64,000 bases of DNA, taken from positions 30,341,859 through 30,405,858 of the forward strand of contig OZ026617.1 in assembly GCA_964020975.1 (NCBI GenBank), read 5' to 3'. Below the pieces are notes generated by a model that worked only from the letters and a program-made list of their open reading frames with translations, did no database searches and had not been told where the DNA came from. Position 1 is the stretch's first letter, and the number at the start of each line of letters is the position of its first letter. Below, one piece after another: positions 46,760 to 57,813 of this stretch. The DNA is from Hermodice carunculata. Taxonomy: Eukaryota; Annelida; Polychaeta; Eunicida; Amphinomidae. A program made the position numbers and the translations under genes.

Positions 46760-47865
46760 TTATTAGACAGTGTCATTACCATACCAAACTGTAGTCCTAA
46801 TGAAACAAATCCAAGTCAATCACATAATTTATAATTCGTCTTTACCCAAAAGAGTCCAAAACGTATGTGCAAAGGTCCATAGGGTAAAGAAAGCCATGTC
46901 TAGTTTTAACATGACAGAATGCAAAAAGTTTTGTTTAAAATCATAGGCCTATTTCAGTAAATTGGCTCATTCATGTGCATATAGGACCGTACAATTCATT
47001 GAAAGGGACCAAAAGTTGCAGCACATCAGAGATTTGCAAGCACCGGTTCCTAACTTGTTAAAAATGTCAATACTATTCAGCATTTAAAAAGGTACTAGTT
47101 GCAACCACCATCTCAACAATGATCATCATCCATATAAGTCCACAAATTGACACAAACACCAACATCAATCCATCAGAAAAGCCCCCTAGGCCTAAAATGA
47201 CCATCAACAAGAATCCAAACAGCATGATTATACAATTCAATGTGTTTTAGACATTTAGTTTAATGGATGATGTTGTTTTAAAGAATATAATCTAAGAGTA
47301 TTTAAAAATGAAAAGCGTTTGAATGTGTAAATATAGAGGTCAAAATACATTATCAGACTTGGCACGTTCATTGGGTCAAATGTTAAACATCAGCCAGAAA
47401 GAAGTGACATCAGGCCCTAAAACATAAAACCGTAGTACAAAATTGCATTAGAATAGCCAAAATTTGTAAGCATAACAGTCACATTTCAAGTATGCTTTCC
47501 CGAAGTATTTTTAAAAGGAAATTTAAATGTTCAAGAAAGCATAGAATCCTACAAGTCATCTAATAAGTCATTTATTAAGGTAAGTATTTAGAATTAAAAA
47601 AATGAGTATGCCATTGTAAGTCATCTGCAAGTTAGCCAAGCATTATGTACATCTAACTCTTGGTGCTATAAAGTTCAAAAGGTCAAAATGTAAAACAGTT
47701 CTAATTATTGTAAAAATTCTACTACATTTATCAGAGAAAGAATAAGGTTTTATGAAAAGAAAGAAAGGGAGAGCGAGAGAGAGAGAGAGAGAGAGAGAGA
47801 CAGATAGACAGACAGAGAAACCATGTTGAAATTCCCAAAGGTAACTGTAAGTATAGCTGTTTTTA
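46760..47865. mobile_element. ~1.1 kb insertion present in block B, absent from block A
   Basis: Block A reads straight from the 'GAGTGGTAG' segment to 'ATGACACTT' (about 10560-10605). In block B these are separated by ~1.1 kb: the 165 bp repeat (46760-46885), the 650 bp element inverted relative to 27900-28545 (46875-47545), ~210 bp of unique sequence and a (GA)n tract. The three-copy distribution and filled/empty site pattern indicate a non-coding mobile element. Target duplication and terminal repeats could not be fixed by eye. Confidence 0.6.
47770..47817. repeat. (GA)n / (GACA)n microsatellite
   Basis: About 17 GA units grading into GATA/GACA units, at the right edge of the block B insertion. 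Confidence 0.9.
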
Positions 47866-48377
47866 TGACACTTATTTCCCCCTTATTATTACAATCACAT
47901 GCAGCCATACGAGTGCCAAACATAACATGCTAAGGGTCAAATTTGAGTAAGGGTGCCATATATGGGCTTTGTGACCGACCTGCATCATTAGGGCGAGTCC
48001 CAAAAGATGTTCTCCCGGAATTTCTTGAACTGTTTTAGTCTCGTGCTATACATATGGTGGTACTTGAATAAAAGAAGATATAGAAAAGAATAGTAATATG
48101 GTATCCAACTGATAATTGAGAGAGAAAATTCCACTTTAAGTACTTCGATTTCAGCTCGAAAGCAAGAGAAAAAGATCATAGAATCACTGTCTTAATTCAC
48201 AATTAATCCCGCCAAAACACATTCATATTTTAATGATAAATAATATTGATCCATTGTGCAGCCTCACCCGCCTTAATCTCTTAGCAAAGGCATAAAATGT
48301 CCGCTTTGTAAATGTCCACGATATCTGTGTTGAAGATATCGCAGACATTTCAAATTGTACCTTTTGCGTGTTTTACT

Positions 48378-48785
48378 ATTTGTTGCGCGGATCAAATACT
48401 GGCGGAAGTGAATTGCTCCAAAGTATAAATATTTGATCCGCGGAACAAATCAGACAGAGAGCATCATTTTAATTAAGTTGGGGGATATATGATGATACAA
48501 TGAACCGATTTGATCCTAAGAACAATTCACTTTATTCTGATGATCAAATAACATCTATTTATTCTTCTGGCCAAATCGATTTAATCATCTGAACAAATAT
48601 ATTTGCTCGTGTGATCAAAAAGGAATATATTTGTTCCTCTGATTAAATCGTTTCCCTCAGAAGATAAAATCAATCTTTTTAGAGAAACAAATAGAGCATA
48701 TTAAATGACACCAACAAATGCATTTGTTCACCACATGAAATCGATTTGTTTTTGTGAACAAATATTTAATCATGTGATCAATTAC
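48378..48785. repeat. Array of degenerate ~20 bp palindromes (ATTTGATC-N4-GATCAAAT)
   Basis: Successive units include ATTTGTTGCGCGGATCAAAT (48378), ATTTGATCCGCGGAACAAAT (48431), ATTTGATCCTAAGAACAATT (48508) and CTTTATTCTGATGATCAAAT (48530), continuing through variants such as ATTTGTTCCTCTGATTAAAT to ATTTAATCATGTGATCAATT (~48764). I count 11-13 units. From 48500 the spacing is mostly 22-32 bp. Each unit is an inverted repeat around a variable 4 nt centre. The array lies between block B and the second RT remnant. It is not CRISPR: there are no constant repeats or unique spacers, and the genome is eukaryotic. Confidence 0.75.
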
Positions 48786-48929
48786 TGATAAAGTTCCTAA
48801 TTTTTAGTTCCTTGTGTCTGGCAGTGAAGTTTGAAGTGGTTTTCAAATGAGCTCACTGGCAACTCTTCCATGCATTTGGAAACCAGCATACCCCAACGCG
48901 TGGAATACTGGAAGAAGACTTCACAGTTT

Positions 48930-50190
48930 GATAGGGGATGATAAGTGAAAGATTCTGGCAAACCATAGGTATTCCTATAGGTGCATTATATGCACCAATG
49001 TTAGCTAATTTACATTTATCTAACCATGAATATCACTTTCTTTGAAGATCTGACGACGAAAGACCATCTTGGTTAATGATTTGGACTGATATTTTGACAT
49101 ATTTATGACCTCCCAAGCATTGATAATAAATAGTTCAAACGCTGCATTTCATCCATATACCCAGGTGATTTAGAATTTAAATAAACCACAGAAAATGACA
49201 CAGAGTGTTCATAAAAGGAAAAAAATAATGTAATAACGATATGATAAGTTAAATGTTAAACTGTAAGACAAACGAGATCAGTTCCAGTTTCGTATTGTTA
49301 ACTACTCTCGCATACATAGCAATATTTCTAGTGGGTCTGCTTATGAGGTCTATGTGTCAGGTTGATTACACTAACAAGAGTACGCACTGATTTTGACAAC
49401 TTCAAATTCAGCCATACATTTTCATTTGAAAAATTCGTAAAACACGTGGAAAAAAATAATTTTTGACTTTTGTACATAAAAATGACTCTTTGTTACGCAC
49501 ATATAAGGAAGATTTGAAAAGTGATATAAATAAGCTAGTGAGCGATTATTTATTGTGCTTAGCAATTTAATTGTATATGTTTGGAGCAATATACCCTAAA
49601 AGTTGAGAGCTGCATGTATCAAATCGAATAAAGCTACTGTTAACATTTTGTACGCACCTGTATTAAGTCCTGAGAGAGATTTTTTCCTTGATACTGTATT
49701 TATGTCTGGTGTATATCTATCTTGATCAAACTGGATTTCGACATGGCTTGTTTGATGGCTGGCGACTTTGATCATGGTTGAATCTTGATTGGACAGTGCA
49801 ATCTCATTGAAATTACTGAAACCTGTTGTCTGCTTCAATCTTTTATGAGAATCTTTCATATTTTGTGGATGGTACGTGTCACTGGTCTTGTTCATGTTTA
49901 ATTGTCATGTTTAAACGGATTCGAAATTGGACTGAATTTGGATATCGATCCTGCTAAGTAATGCCTACTGATTATTCGAACTTTTTTCACCAATGTCTAG
50001 TTAAAGCTTTGGGGCTTGAGAAATCAGAAAAGAAGCATAAAAAAAATCAGTGAAGCATGCTGCCAGCAGATTGAGTTAGTAGCAATATTGACACTGGATC
50101 AAATGAAGATGGTATGGAGAACGCCTTCAGCAGGCCCAATATTATAAGAACTCCGAAGAAAGTTTTTTCCCAGCTTTTGAAGTTGCAACG
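48930..50190 (+). mobile_element. Dead Penelope-like reverse transcriptase, copy 2
   Basis: Counterpart of 13565-14930. Part of the RT is clearer here: QTIGIPIGALYAPMLANLHL at ~48960, a catalytic-core block of this family. The later VYV and FAR blocks follow near 49340. The 3' portion ('GAAATCAGAAAAGAAGCATA', then 'CTTCAGCAGGCCCAATATTA') matches copy 1 to its end. It is old and disrupted many times. Confidence 0.6.
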
Positions 50191-50199
50191 TAGCAGCAT

Positions 50200-51990
50200 C
50201 TAGATAGAAAAAATTGAGTCTGTGACACTTGGCTAAACCAATGAAGAGGCAAAATACCATAACTATGATAACCTGCTACATTATTTTGTTTAAGAATAGA
50301 GAAAGTCAGCGACCCAGCCGGAAAAAGGTACAGGAAAACATAATAACAGAGTGATTTATGGGTTGGAAAAAAAACGCGGAGGACATAATCGGATAGCACC
50401 TGATCTGGAGTTAAGACTGAACTTGCAGTTTTGAGGTACATTTAGTGCAGAGAGAACAAGAAGGCAACAGGAAGACAAAATAGAGCCCATATGTGTTAAA
50501 TTTACCTCCAAATGGAATATACCAAAACTTTATTTTCAAGGGATGCCACTTTCCAAATTTCGATTGGTGGTGGTCTTTATCAAGGAAAACCTTGTAAAAG
50601 AGCACTTAAAATATTTTATCACATGAAGAAAGCAAGACAAGAAAAGCTGATAAAGAGAACATGAACTTTCAGTTGATCGATCTGAATTAAGTGCTTACAC
50701 AAGACCGATGCTTTAATTGTTTCTTAAGTTCACCAAGTTAGACATCTTCCTGGCTTCAATACTTCAAAATGTAATAACAACGCCAGAAAGAAAACTTGGA
50801 TCATGAATACACTTTGTTCATTGTATTCAACATTCTCTCTGACATTACTTAGATACCGTTGTCAAGGATTAGCAACTCACAGCATTTGGAAACATTGTAT
50901 CCGCAGAAAAGTTCTACATTTCTGAACAGGATATTTTATGCACAGGTTTAACCCCCCCCCCCCCCCCCCCGCCTAAATGTAAGTATTTGAACAACCTTTG
51001 ACAGATGTAAGGTCTGACAATTTATTTTCCTCTTATTCTTAGCTAAGATGCTTAAATGTTCTTCCAATGTATATGGTCCCTTCTCAAATCATTCTTCACC
51101 TCTCTCACAATGATTTTTCTGGACTTTTTGAGATGGACTAACACGTCTTGTCCACCTGGACATATAGCAGAGTTGTAGCTTCATTTTATCATCTGTTACA
51201 ATTAAGTCTTTAACTATCTCAGAATACCAAAACCTTGTAATATCATTGACACGTTGCCAATATTCCACACAGTACGAGTGCGACACTTTGAATTCATCTC
51301 TGATGGGAATTATCCATCCCTTGTGTAGAAATACTAAGTGACAAAGTTGGGGTGAATGTACCAATTGAACAAAAACCATTAATATTAATTCCTTTGACAC
51401 TCAGTATCCTGGAAGTGAAACCAATTATCTTAATTTTGGGGACCTGTGTGATTTTTCAACGAATCACATAAAAATATTCTTTAGTGTCAGCCTCAACATC
51501 GATGAAATGGATGCAAAATTTGACGAACGTAAGAAGTAAGAACAATGGTAGTGATAAGTCTGTACTGGCCCATCCTTCTCTCCATGGCTAATGGTTTCCA
51601 GTTCCCTATGAGTGACCTTTGTCAGTGCCTCAATTGGTTTCCAGGGGTCATGGACTAATGACTGCAAACAATGACATGGTTCATTGTCATGCCCATGCAA
51701 AGAAACCCCATGTGCTCAGCACTGGTGAAACTTTTCAGTTTAAACAAAAGTTTTGAATTCAATTTTCTCATATATTTTATGTTCACACATCTGAGCTTTT
51801 GGGCGCATGTAGTTTAAGTATGAAACTATCCTAAAATATTAAAAATTGATTCGATGTTATCCAGAGGTACTGGCTTCAGACCTTCCACCTTAAGCTTTTT
51901 TTTCAAAATATAGAGGCCTAACCCCTAAAACAAACAAAAAAAATCTTTTGTGCAAGAAATCAATGGATACATGGTTTGTGTGCCACTGTT
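50200..51990. other. Unassigned region with minus-strand ORFs, nothing recognised
   Basis: Minus frames at 51089-51400 (103 codons) and 51464-51700 (78 codons) are non-repetitive and have fairly soluble composition, and could be decayed exons or element pieces. No domain is recognised. A C19 run lies at 50952-50970. Confidence 0.25.
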
Positions 51991-51999
51991 TGGTACTGC

Positions 52000-52365
52000 T
52001 GACATGTCAGTCAGCTGAGTTGTTAGCTAAAGAAGAAAGTGGGTCAACACGGTTTTCTTCATATTATATATATATGTATATAAATCTGGAATACTCGACT
52101 TTGATTATTTCTATGAGTTGCACAACACAGCAAACGATGTATTTATGAAAAATTTATAAAAAAAAAACATATCTTCCTGACTCAAACCATTAATGAGAAC
52201 GAAGGTAATTATAGCAAGTGAAGGAAATTAAGGAAGTACTAATAAAACATTCATCTTACAATACCAAAGTGTGGAAATATTTTACATCTGACTTGAGTCA
52301 TGCAGTCACCCATAAAAGGCAGCAGGTGGTTTTCAGTCCATCCTGTCAACTTTTGATATATTTTT
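52000..52365 (+). repeat. S-repeat fragment
   Basis: Starts with 'GACATGTCAGTCAGCTGAG', near-identical to the shared S/T core, and includes 'GTCACCCATAAAAGGCA', with the middle altered. It adds to the S family. Confidence 0.6.
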
Positions 52366-52614
52366 CTTAGATTACAGACGTACCTGTTTCCATATGGGAT
52401 CGTATAAAATACATCAATAGCATTGTCGAATTACCCCCTCCCCCCCCCCCAACGGCTTCATATAAATGATAACACAGCAATACAAAGTTCCGGCTGATTT
52501 GTTTAAAGCTTCAAATTTCACACACATGGGTGGCAGTACCTCAGCGATGCTAATAATAACATATTCAAAGCATTACAACAGGCCACAAACTCTAACCTTC
52601 TTTTCAAATTGTTG

Positions 52615-52715
<101 letters not shown>

Positions 52716-53009
52716 TACACTTTTTCTAGTTTGATAAAGGTGTAAATTACCATTATAAACTGAGGTCTACTATTTTAACGTGTTTGTTTGTCGATTAATA
52801 GTGTTCTGCAATCATATGTTTACCTTAGTGATCAAAATATTCTTTACTTCAAGAAAATAATAAGCGTATGCAGGACATTATTCTGCTGGACTTCACTTTA
52901 TTGTAACCGCGTGTGTAACAGTATCAGGAATAAAGGCCGTTTTATGATTTATAAAGTTTTATTGCTGATATCTGATATACATCTACTTTTTTTTAACGTG
53001 AGTTTGTGA

Positions 53010-53560
53010 TCATGTGCTGTGCATAGTTGTAAAATTTGAATTTTATTGTTGCAATGCTCGTCACACATACATTTATTTTGACATGTGTAGTTTGAATGGA
53101 AGTATAAATAAACAAACAGTATACAATTTCCCAGCGAAGCGTGCTGCTGAATTTTAATACTTGTCTTATTTCACTTGTATAGAAAATATGACAATATGCT
53201 GTCCATAGTTGGGCAATGAGACTGTTATTGAAGACAACAAACTGCAACAGCATATTGAACCTGACTGTGAATGTGTAAATAGTAATAATGCGGAAGGCAG
53301 ACGTTTGATTTGGAAATATTATTCAAAATCAAACAAACAAAAAAGAGGATTAAACGATTTTGAATATATGTGAACTCCGATTTGTGACAAAGTGAATGCA
53401 TTAACCCTGGCCTTTGGTTTATGTTATTGGGAGGGCTAAGGTAGGAAAGCTAATCCCGTTTATGTTTAACGTTATGTGGTATTGGATCACATCATATTAC
53501 CCGATCTGAATACACGTGGCACATATAAATGACGGGAACCTCGTTGAACGACAATGACTA
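53010..53560 (+). repeat. Duplicated segment, direct partner of 40.7-41.2 kb
   Basis: Collinear with 40700-41215, with small indels. Its right end is followed by ~400 bp (53560-53960) with no counterpart before the inverted segment. Confidence 0.8.
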
Positions 53561-53959
53561 CGACGTGGAACAGTCCAGTAGCATCGAGGCTTACATCCTT
53601 AGGTTTTATGGATGTGTCTCTGCTCCTGCCCATGTGTGCAAGCCTCTGTTGAAAATAGTGTAGTGAAAGTATTTATAATGTAAATTTCTAACCTTCGCAG
53701 TCAACCAATCCCTATCAAAATTGGACTAAATCATTATTAGTACATCCTGAAGCAATTAAAACCTAACACCCAACATGAAAAAGCCTCTTCTTACCAGAAC
53801 AAATAACAAAAGTGAGCAGCAAATAATGCGCAACGACCTTACCTACATCCTAGATGACTTTTGAAATTCACAAGAGAAGACTTGCACAATCTGTTACCAT
53901 TCTATACCCATCATGTGGAATAATTAGTATTGCGTAAAATTATATACCCTTTACATGAT

Positions 53960-54475
53960 ATAATTTGTAATGCATGAAATTATGTCGAGGTAGAAAAACA
54001 AAATAAGTATGAGACACCATAAATAGAAATGCACGTACTACACCGACACCATGTGTTGCAGGTACCATTTAGGTTCTGTTGCGACCAGTCGTCATTGTTT
54101 GTAACACTAATTTAGATAGTAATTATGATATTAGGTGGATACAAATATGCCATAGTGGGGAACTATTTCTTTTATTAAACAAAACGTAATTCTACAGAGC
54201 AAAATCATCTAGAACAACACACTATTATCACATGTAACACTGGGTGACTCTTTCGTTGTGAATAGTCGGGGAAAAAATGTAGAATTGGCTTGATATAAGT
54301 CTGCCCAAATCCCAACATAGATAACCAAAATAACGGAAAAGCAAAATATTGCTTGTATACAAACCACCAATATGCTGTAATAAAATGGAAAGGTTTATGG
54401 CACTATGGTATGATAAATATATAATTTTTCTTGCCAAATAAACATAAAAAGTATTTGTTTAAAAAGTTACCCCCT
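53960..54475 (+). repeat. Duplicated segment, inverted partner of 41.2-41.7 kb
   Basis: Matches the reverse complement of 41210-41705 along its whole length, with scattered small indels. Confidence 0.75.
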
Positions 54476-54529
54476 CGTCATCCACATTCACTTTTGGACT
54501 TCTCCAATATCATCCGTTGAATTCTTATC

Positions 54530-55360
54530 AAAGTTGGCGGCAATTTATGTTAGGTGGCTCTTCAGCAGGTGTCTTTAAATTGTTACGCCTCAGTGATTTT
54601 TCAGATTTTCTTGTTTTTGGTGTGCATTTGTTGCCATCTCTTATGATTTCTCCGATCTAAAGAACCTCTTGGCCAATCGATATGAAATTGCTTAAGGGAC
54701 CTTATGATGACATCTAGACTTTATTTTGTGGAACACATGACGCAGCTTTACGTATTTCACTGTTTTTGCTATTTTGATCTAAAACCATATAGCAGATGAT
54801 TATACTTTGCGGAATGTACTTTGTGAAAGGGTCAAACAAAATGGTGCATTACATTGTGATGCAATGGATCCCTTATCCTTGATGATTTTGTTTTCAATTT
54901 AGATGCTTGTATGTTTATACATACAAGGATTACAATGTAGGTATACTGGGATTGCAACATTAACAGTGATCCATATTTTTGACTGCTTCATCAAAATTAT
55001 CAGCGAGCGTTCTTTCATAGTTGGTGGGTATGTACTTTGAGTAGGCGTGTACCAAATTTGTCAAAATGGTCTCGCTTCAGCAATTTCGTTTTTATTATGA
55101 TATTTTATTCAGTTGTTGGGGAGATCCTTTGAAAAATACGTCTTCGAAGCCACTGAACCAGTTGCTTTGAAACTGCAAAAGGACATGTCTGGTTATTGCA
55201 ACAAACTTATTTTGTTCACCTAAACCTGTATGTTTCTGCTCTTTTTCTTCTAACTTTTGCCTGTTTCTACACCTTTCCGTTTTTTATCCAAAACTGGTCT
55301 GCAGACGGTGATTAAACTTGCCAGGAACGTTCATGTGGAAGGGTCAAAGAAATACAAATA
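54530..55360 (+). repeat. Duplicated segment and T-like repeat
   Basis: The first ~680 bp match 43580-44230. The remainder continues with T-unit-like blocks ('GTCTGCAGACGGTGATTAAA' and 'ATGTGGAAGGGTCAAAGAAA'). Confidence 0.7.
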
Positions 55361-55429
55361 TATGACCAGGCTCTAATCCCTGGCTTTTTAACATATTTTA
55401 GTCCAAGTAAATGTCGGTTAACGCGCACA

Positions 55430-55705
55430 TTTGTATTGACTATAATATAACTTTGGGTAATATTTTCCGAAGCTCGTTGATTAATACTTCATTGGCTATG
55501 TTGTGCTGTGGCCTGTGTTCTCCGATAGCTAAGGTGGAGGTAGAGTGTATATCTAATGTTCCAGATTCATAAATTTCACAAAAACGATGTAGGCCTACTT
55601 TCTCCTCTTGCTGTAAATTCAGCTGACTACAAGGTCAGGAGAGCCAAAAAGTGTCAGGCTTACTATGTCTCTCTTATCTTTTGCACAAAGTTTGATAAAC
55701 TTTTA
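55430..55705 (-). repeat. S-repeat fragment, inverted
   Basis: The minus strand contains the S core variant ('AGCTGACTACAAGGTCAGGA' on plus) and 'GTAGGCCTACTTTCTCCTCT'. A second short copy of its first ~130 bp lies at 56310-56455. Confidence 0.65.
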
Positions 55706-55855
55706 GTTTTAAGGCCGATATACCCAGAACGCAGAACGGACCGAAATGGTTATTTGCGGAGCGGGATTTTTCGAACACACAAACGCCCTTCTGTCTTCAC
55801 TGAGGCAGACCATAATTCCTCTTGAATTTCTAAAAAAGTTTGATATTTTTTCCGC
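55705..55855. other. GC-rich block resembling a DNA-transposon end
   Basis: An abrupt GC-rich segment beginning GGCCGATATACCCAGAACG interrupts the S repeat. Sharp GC-rich ends of this kind are common in PIF/Harbinger or hAT elements. No matching inverted end was found in the window, so this is only a suggestion. Confidence 0.2.
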
Positions 55856-56191
55856 TGCTACCTTGTTCCGCAAGGGTAGAAGCCAACAGGGACTCGTACG
55901 AGCTGGTCGTGAATAAAAAAGCAAGTAAAATGGATGCTACAATAGTGAATAGAAGCACATGATCAGTGATTTGTCTAACATTTATACGGTACCTAGCTAT
56001 GCAGATTCATTGACCAGCTTCTTAATTTGGCCAATATTCATAGAAGGTAAACCTGCAGGCTCCTATAAAGAATTCATAAAACCGAGAGTAACGGTTTAAG
56101 TATGATTTGTTATGAAAACCGTCACTTTCAAACTGCTTGTAAATGGGTTGTTACTTTCAAGTTACATGTAAATAGGCCAAAACCTGTAGCC

Positions 56192-56193
<2 letters not shown>

Positions 56194-56251
<58 letters not shown>
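56194..56251. repeat. (CT)n microsatellite
   Basis: About 29 CT units. The serine-leucine open frame across it is an artefact. Confidence 0.95.
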
Positions 56252-56255
<4 letters not shown>

Positions 56256-56309
56256 GCCTGTTTGTGTGTGCTTATTTCATTTAACACGGGTCTGTCAGTT
56301 ACCGCATAC

Positions 56310-56455
56310 AATTTTTATGGACTCTAATATAACTTTGGGTAATATTTTTCGGAACTAGGTAATAAATTCTTCATTGGCTATGTTGTGCTGTAGCCTGTGT
56401 TCTCGGACCCATAGTTATAGTGGAAGTAGAGTCTATTTTCAATGTTCCAACATGA
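56310..56455 (-). repeat. S-repeat fragment, inverted
   Basis: Shares 'CTTCATTGGCTATGTTGTGC' and 'AATATAACTTTGGGTAATAT' with 55440-55510. It abuts the MADF-like exon remnant. Confidence 0.6.
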
Positions 56456-56474
56456 TGGATGTGGAAAAATAATT

Positions 56475-56582
56475 CTTTTCATTCCAGAAAATCTTGCGCT
56501 GACCGCGCTGGATAAGGCGGATTACAAGGATGCCATGAAGAAGGACAGCATATGGGCTAGCATCGCTAAAAACTGGGGATAA
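56475..56582 (+). pseudogene. MADF-like DNA-binding domain exon remnant
   Basis: The plus frame reads LFIPENLALTALDKADYKDA and then continues to SIWASIAKNWG, followed directly by TAA. The DYKD-x5-D-x-IW-x-SIA pattern matches the first half of a MADF domain (a Myb/SANT-related fold). Such proteins are host regulators and also the partner protein of PIF/Harbinger transposases. The second half is absent. A TTTCATTCCAG acceptor-like site at the front could instead make this an internal exon. It is short, so the call rests on one motif. Confidence 0.45.
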
Positions 56583-56599
56583 CTGGTAATTTATTACGT

Positions 56600-57739
56600 A
56601 AAACCTTAAAAAATTATAATTCAAGTACAGTGACAGAACAGAGTATCTTGGCTACAGGTAACTAGGTATCTAGGCGTTATGGGAATAGCCTACCGGTATT
56701 AACACCCATTTATTGGTTAACAGAGGGCATGTAAATTAGGAAAATGTATTTTGAACTTGTGTGGGTTTTTTTTGTTTTTTGTTTTTTGTTTTTTTTTGCT
56801 TATTTTTTGACCATATGCCATGTTTTTTTATGACCAAAGAACGTGTTTCTTCACGTAAGTAAGTGGGTCTACGCGTTGATTTTGTTTGTTTTGGCGCGAA
56901 ACCCTATCGGCCGACCAACCGAAATTGACATTTGGATAAAAACAGTGATATTGTGTTTTTGTACCTAATCATTCATTTTATAGGCCTGCTGTAGACCTCC
57001 TACATAATTTCCACGAACCGAGGTTCAAAACAATTATTTTTGGGTTCTTAAAATGGTCATCTGTGTTGTATACCAAATTGATTCCCATATCCCAAGGCTT
57101 CTGAAGACTAGATCGTTCACAAAACCTTTGATCTCCACCTACTGAAGCCAGAAAAAATGCTGATGGCAAATTCCATTTGTTTCACTTTGTTTGTGCCAAG
57201 CATATCGTTTATTCAAAGTAAATTAGAGACACCCGTAGCATTAATCTACAAAGTATAGGGAACATACAAATTATCGTGACGAAATTACACGTTAATAATG
57301 TGATGGAACTGAAGAGCTTTGTTTCTGAAGAAAAAGCATGATTCTGTCATGGAATTACTCGAAGGGCAGGTAAATTCGTCAACAAATTATAATATGCTCC
57401 TGAGCATGCAGCCGAAGGCTTGAAATAATTATGAAATAATCTTATTGTGAGGTCTTTATTTGCTCATTTTGATTTATTTGTATGTCATGGAATTTGAAAA
57501 ACTTTACATTGTCTTTCAACATAATTATGCATCTTGAATGCAAATGTTTATTTACATTTGGGCATGTTTAACGTTTTAATTTCCGTCACACACTTTTTTC
57601 CAGTTTTCAGGAGCGTGGCAAATGGCCGATGGGTTTTTACTTATGTCTTTATGATAAAAATTAAGAGGTCAAATTTCAAAGAATTGGTATTCTCCAAACT
57701 TGCTGAAATCATGAAATTAATACAATAACAGACCAGAGT

Positions 57740-57813
<74 letters not shown>

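Larger units (their letters stand above)
44490..48180 (+). repeat. Duplicated block B (paralogue of 8.5-10.9 kb)
   Basis: Collinear with block A from the S fragment to the 'GTATCCAACTGATAATT' anchor. The extra length is mainly the ~1.1 kb insertion at 46760-47865. The 148-codon minus frame at 44476-44922 and the 147-codon frame at 45312-45755 have no equivalents at the paralogous positions in block A and no recognisable domain, so they are not called as genes. Confidence 0.7.

Noticed and set aside
48378-48785. Regularly spaced short repeats resembling a CRISPR array
   Set aside because: The arms vary, there are no constant repeats with unique spacers, and the genome is eukaryotic with no cas-like genes.
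50142-50605. Two overlapping minus-strand frames of 99 and 64 codons
   Set aside because: They overlap the end of the RT remnant and its flank, with Phe/Tyr-rich chance-like composition and no recognisable family.
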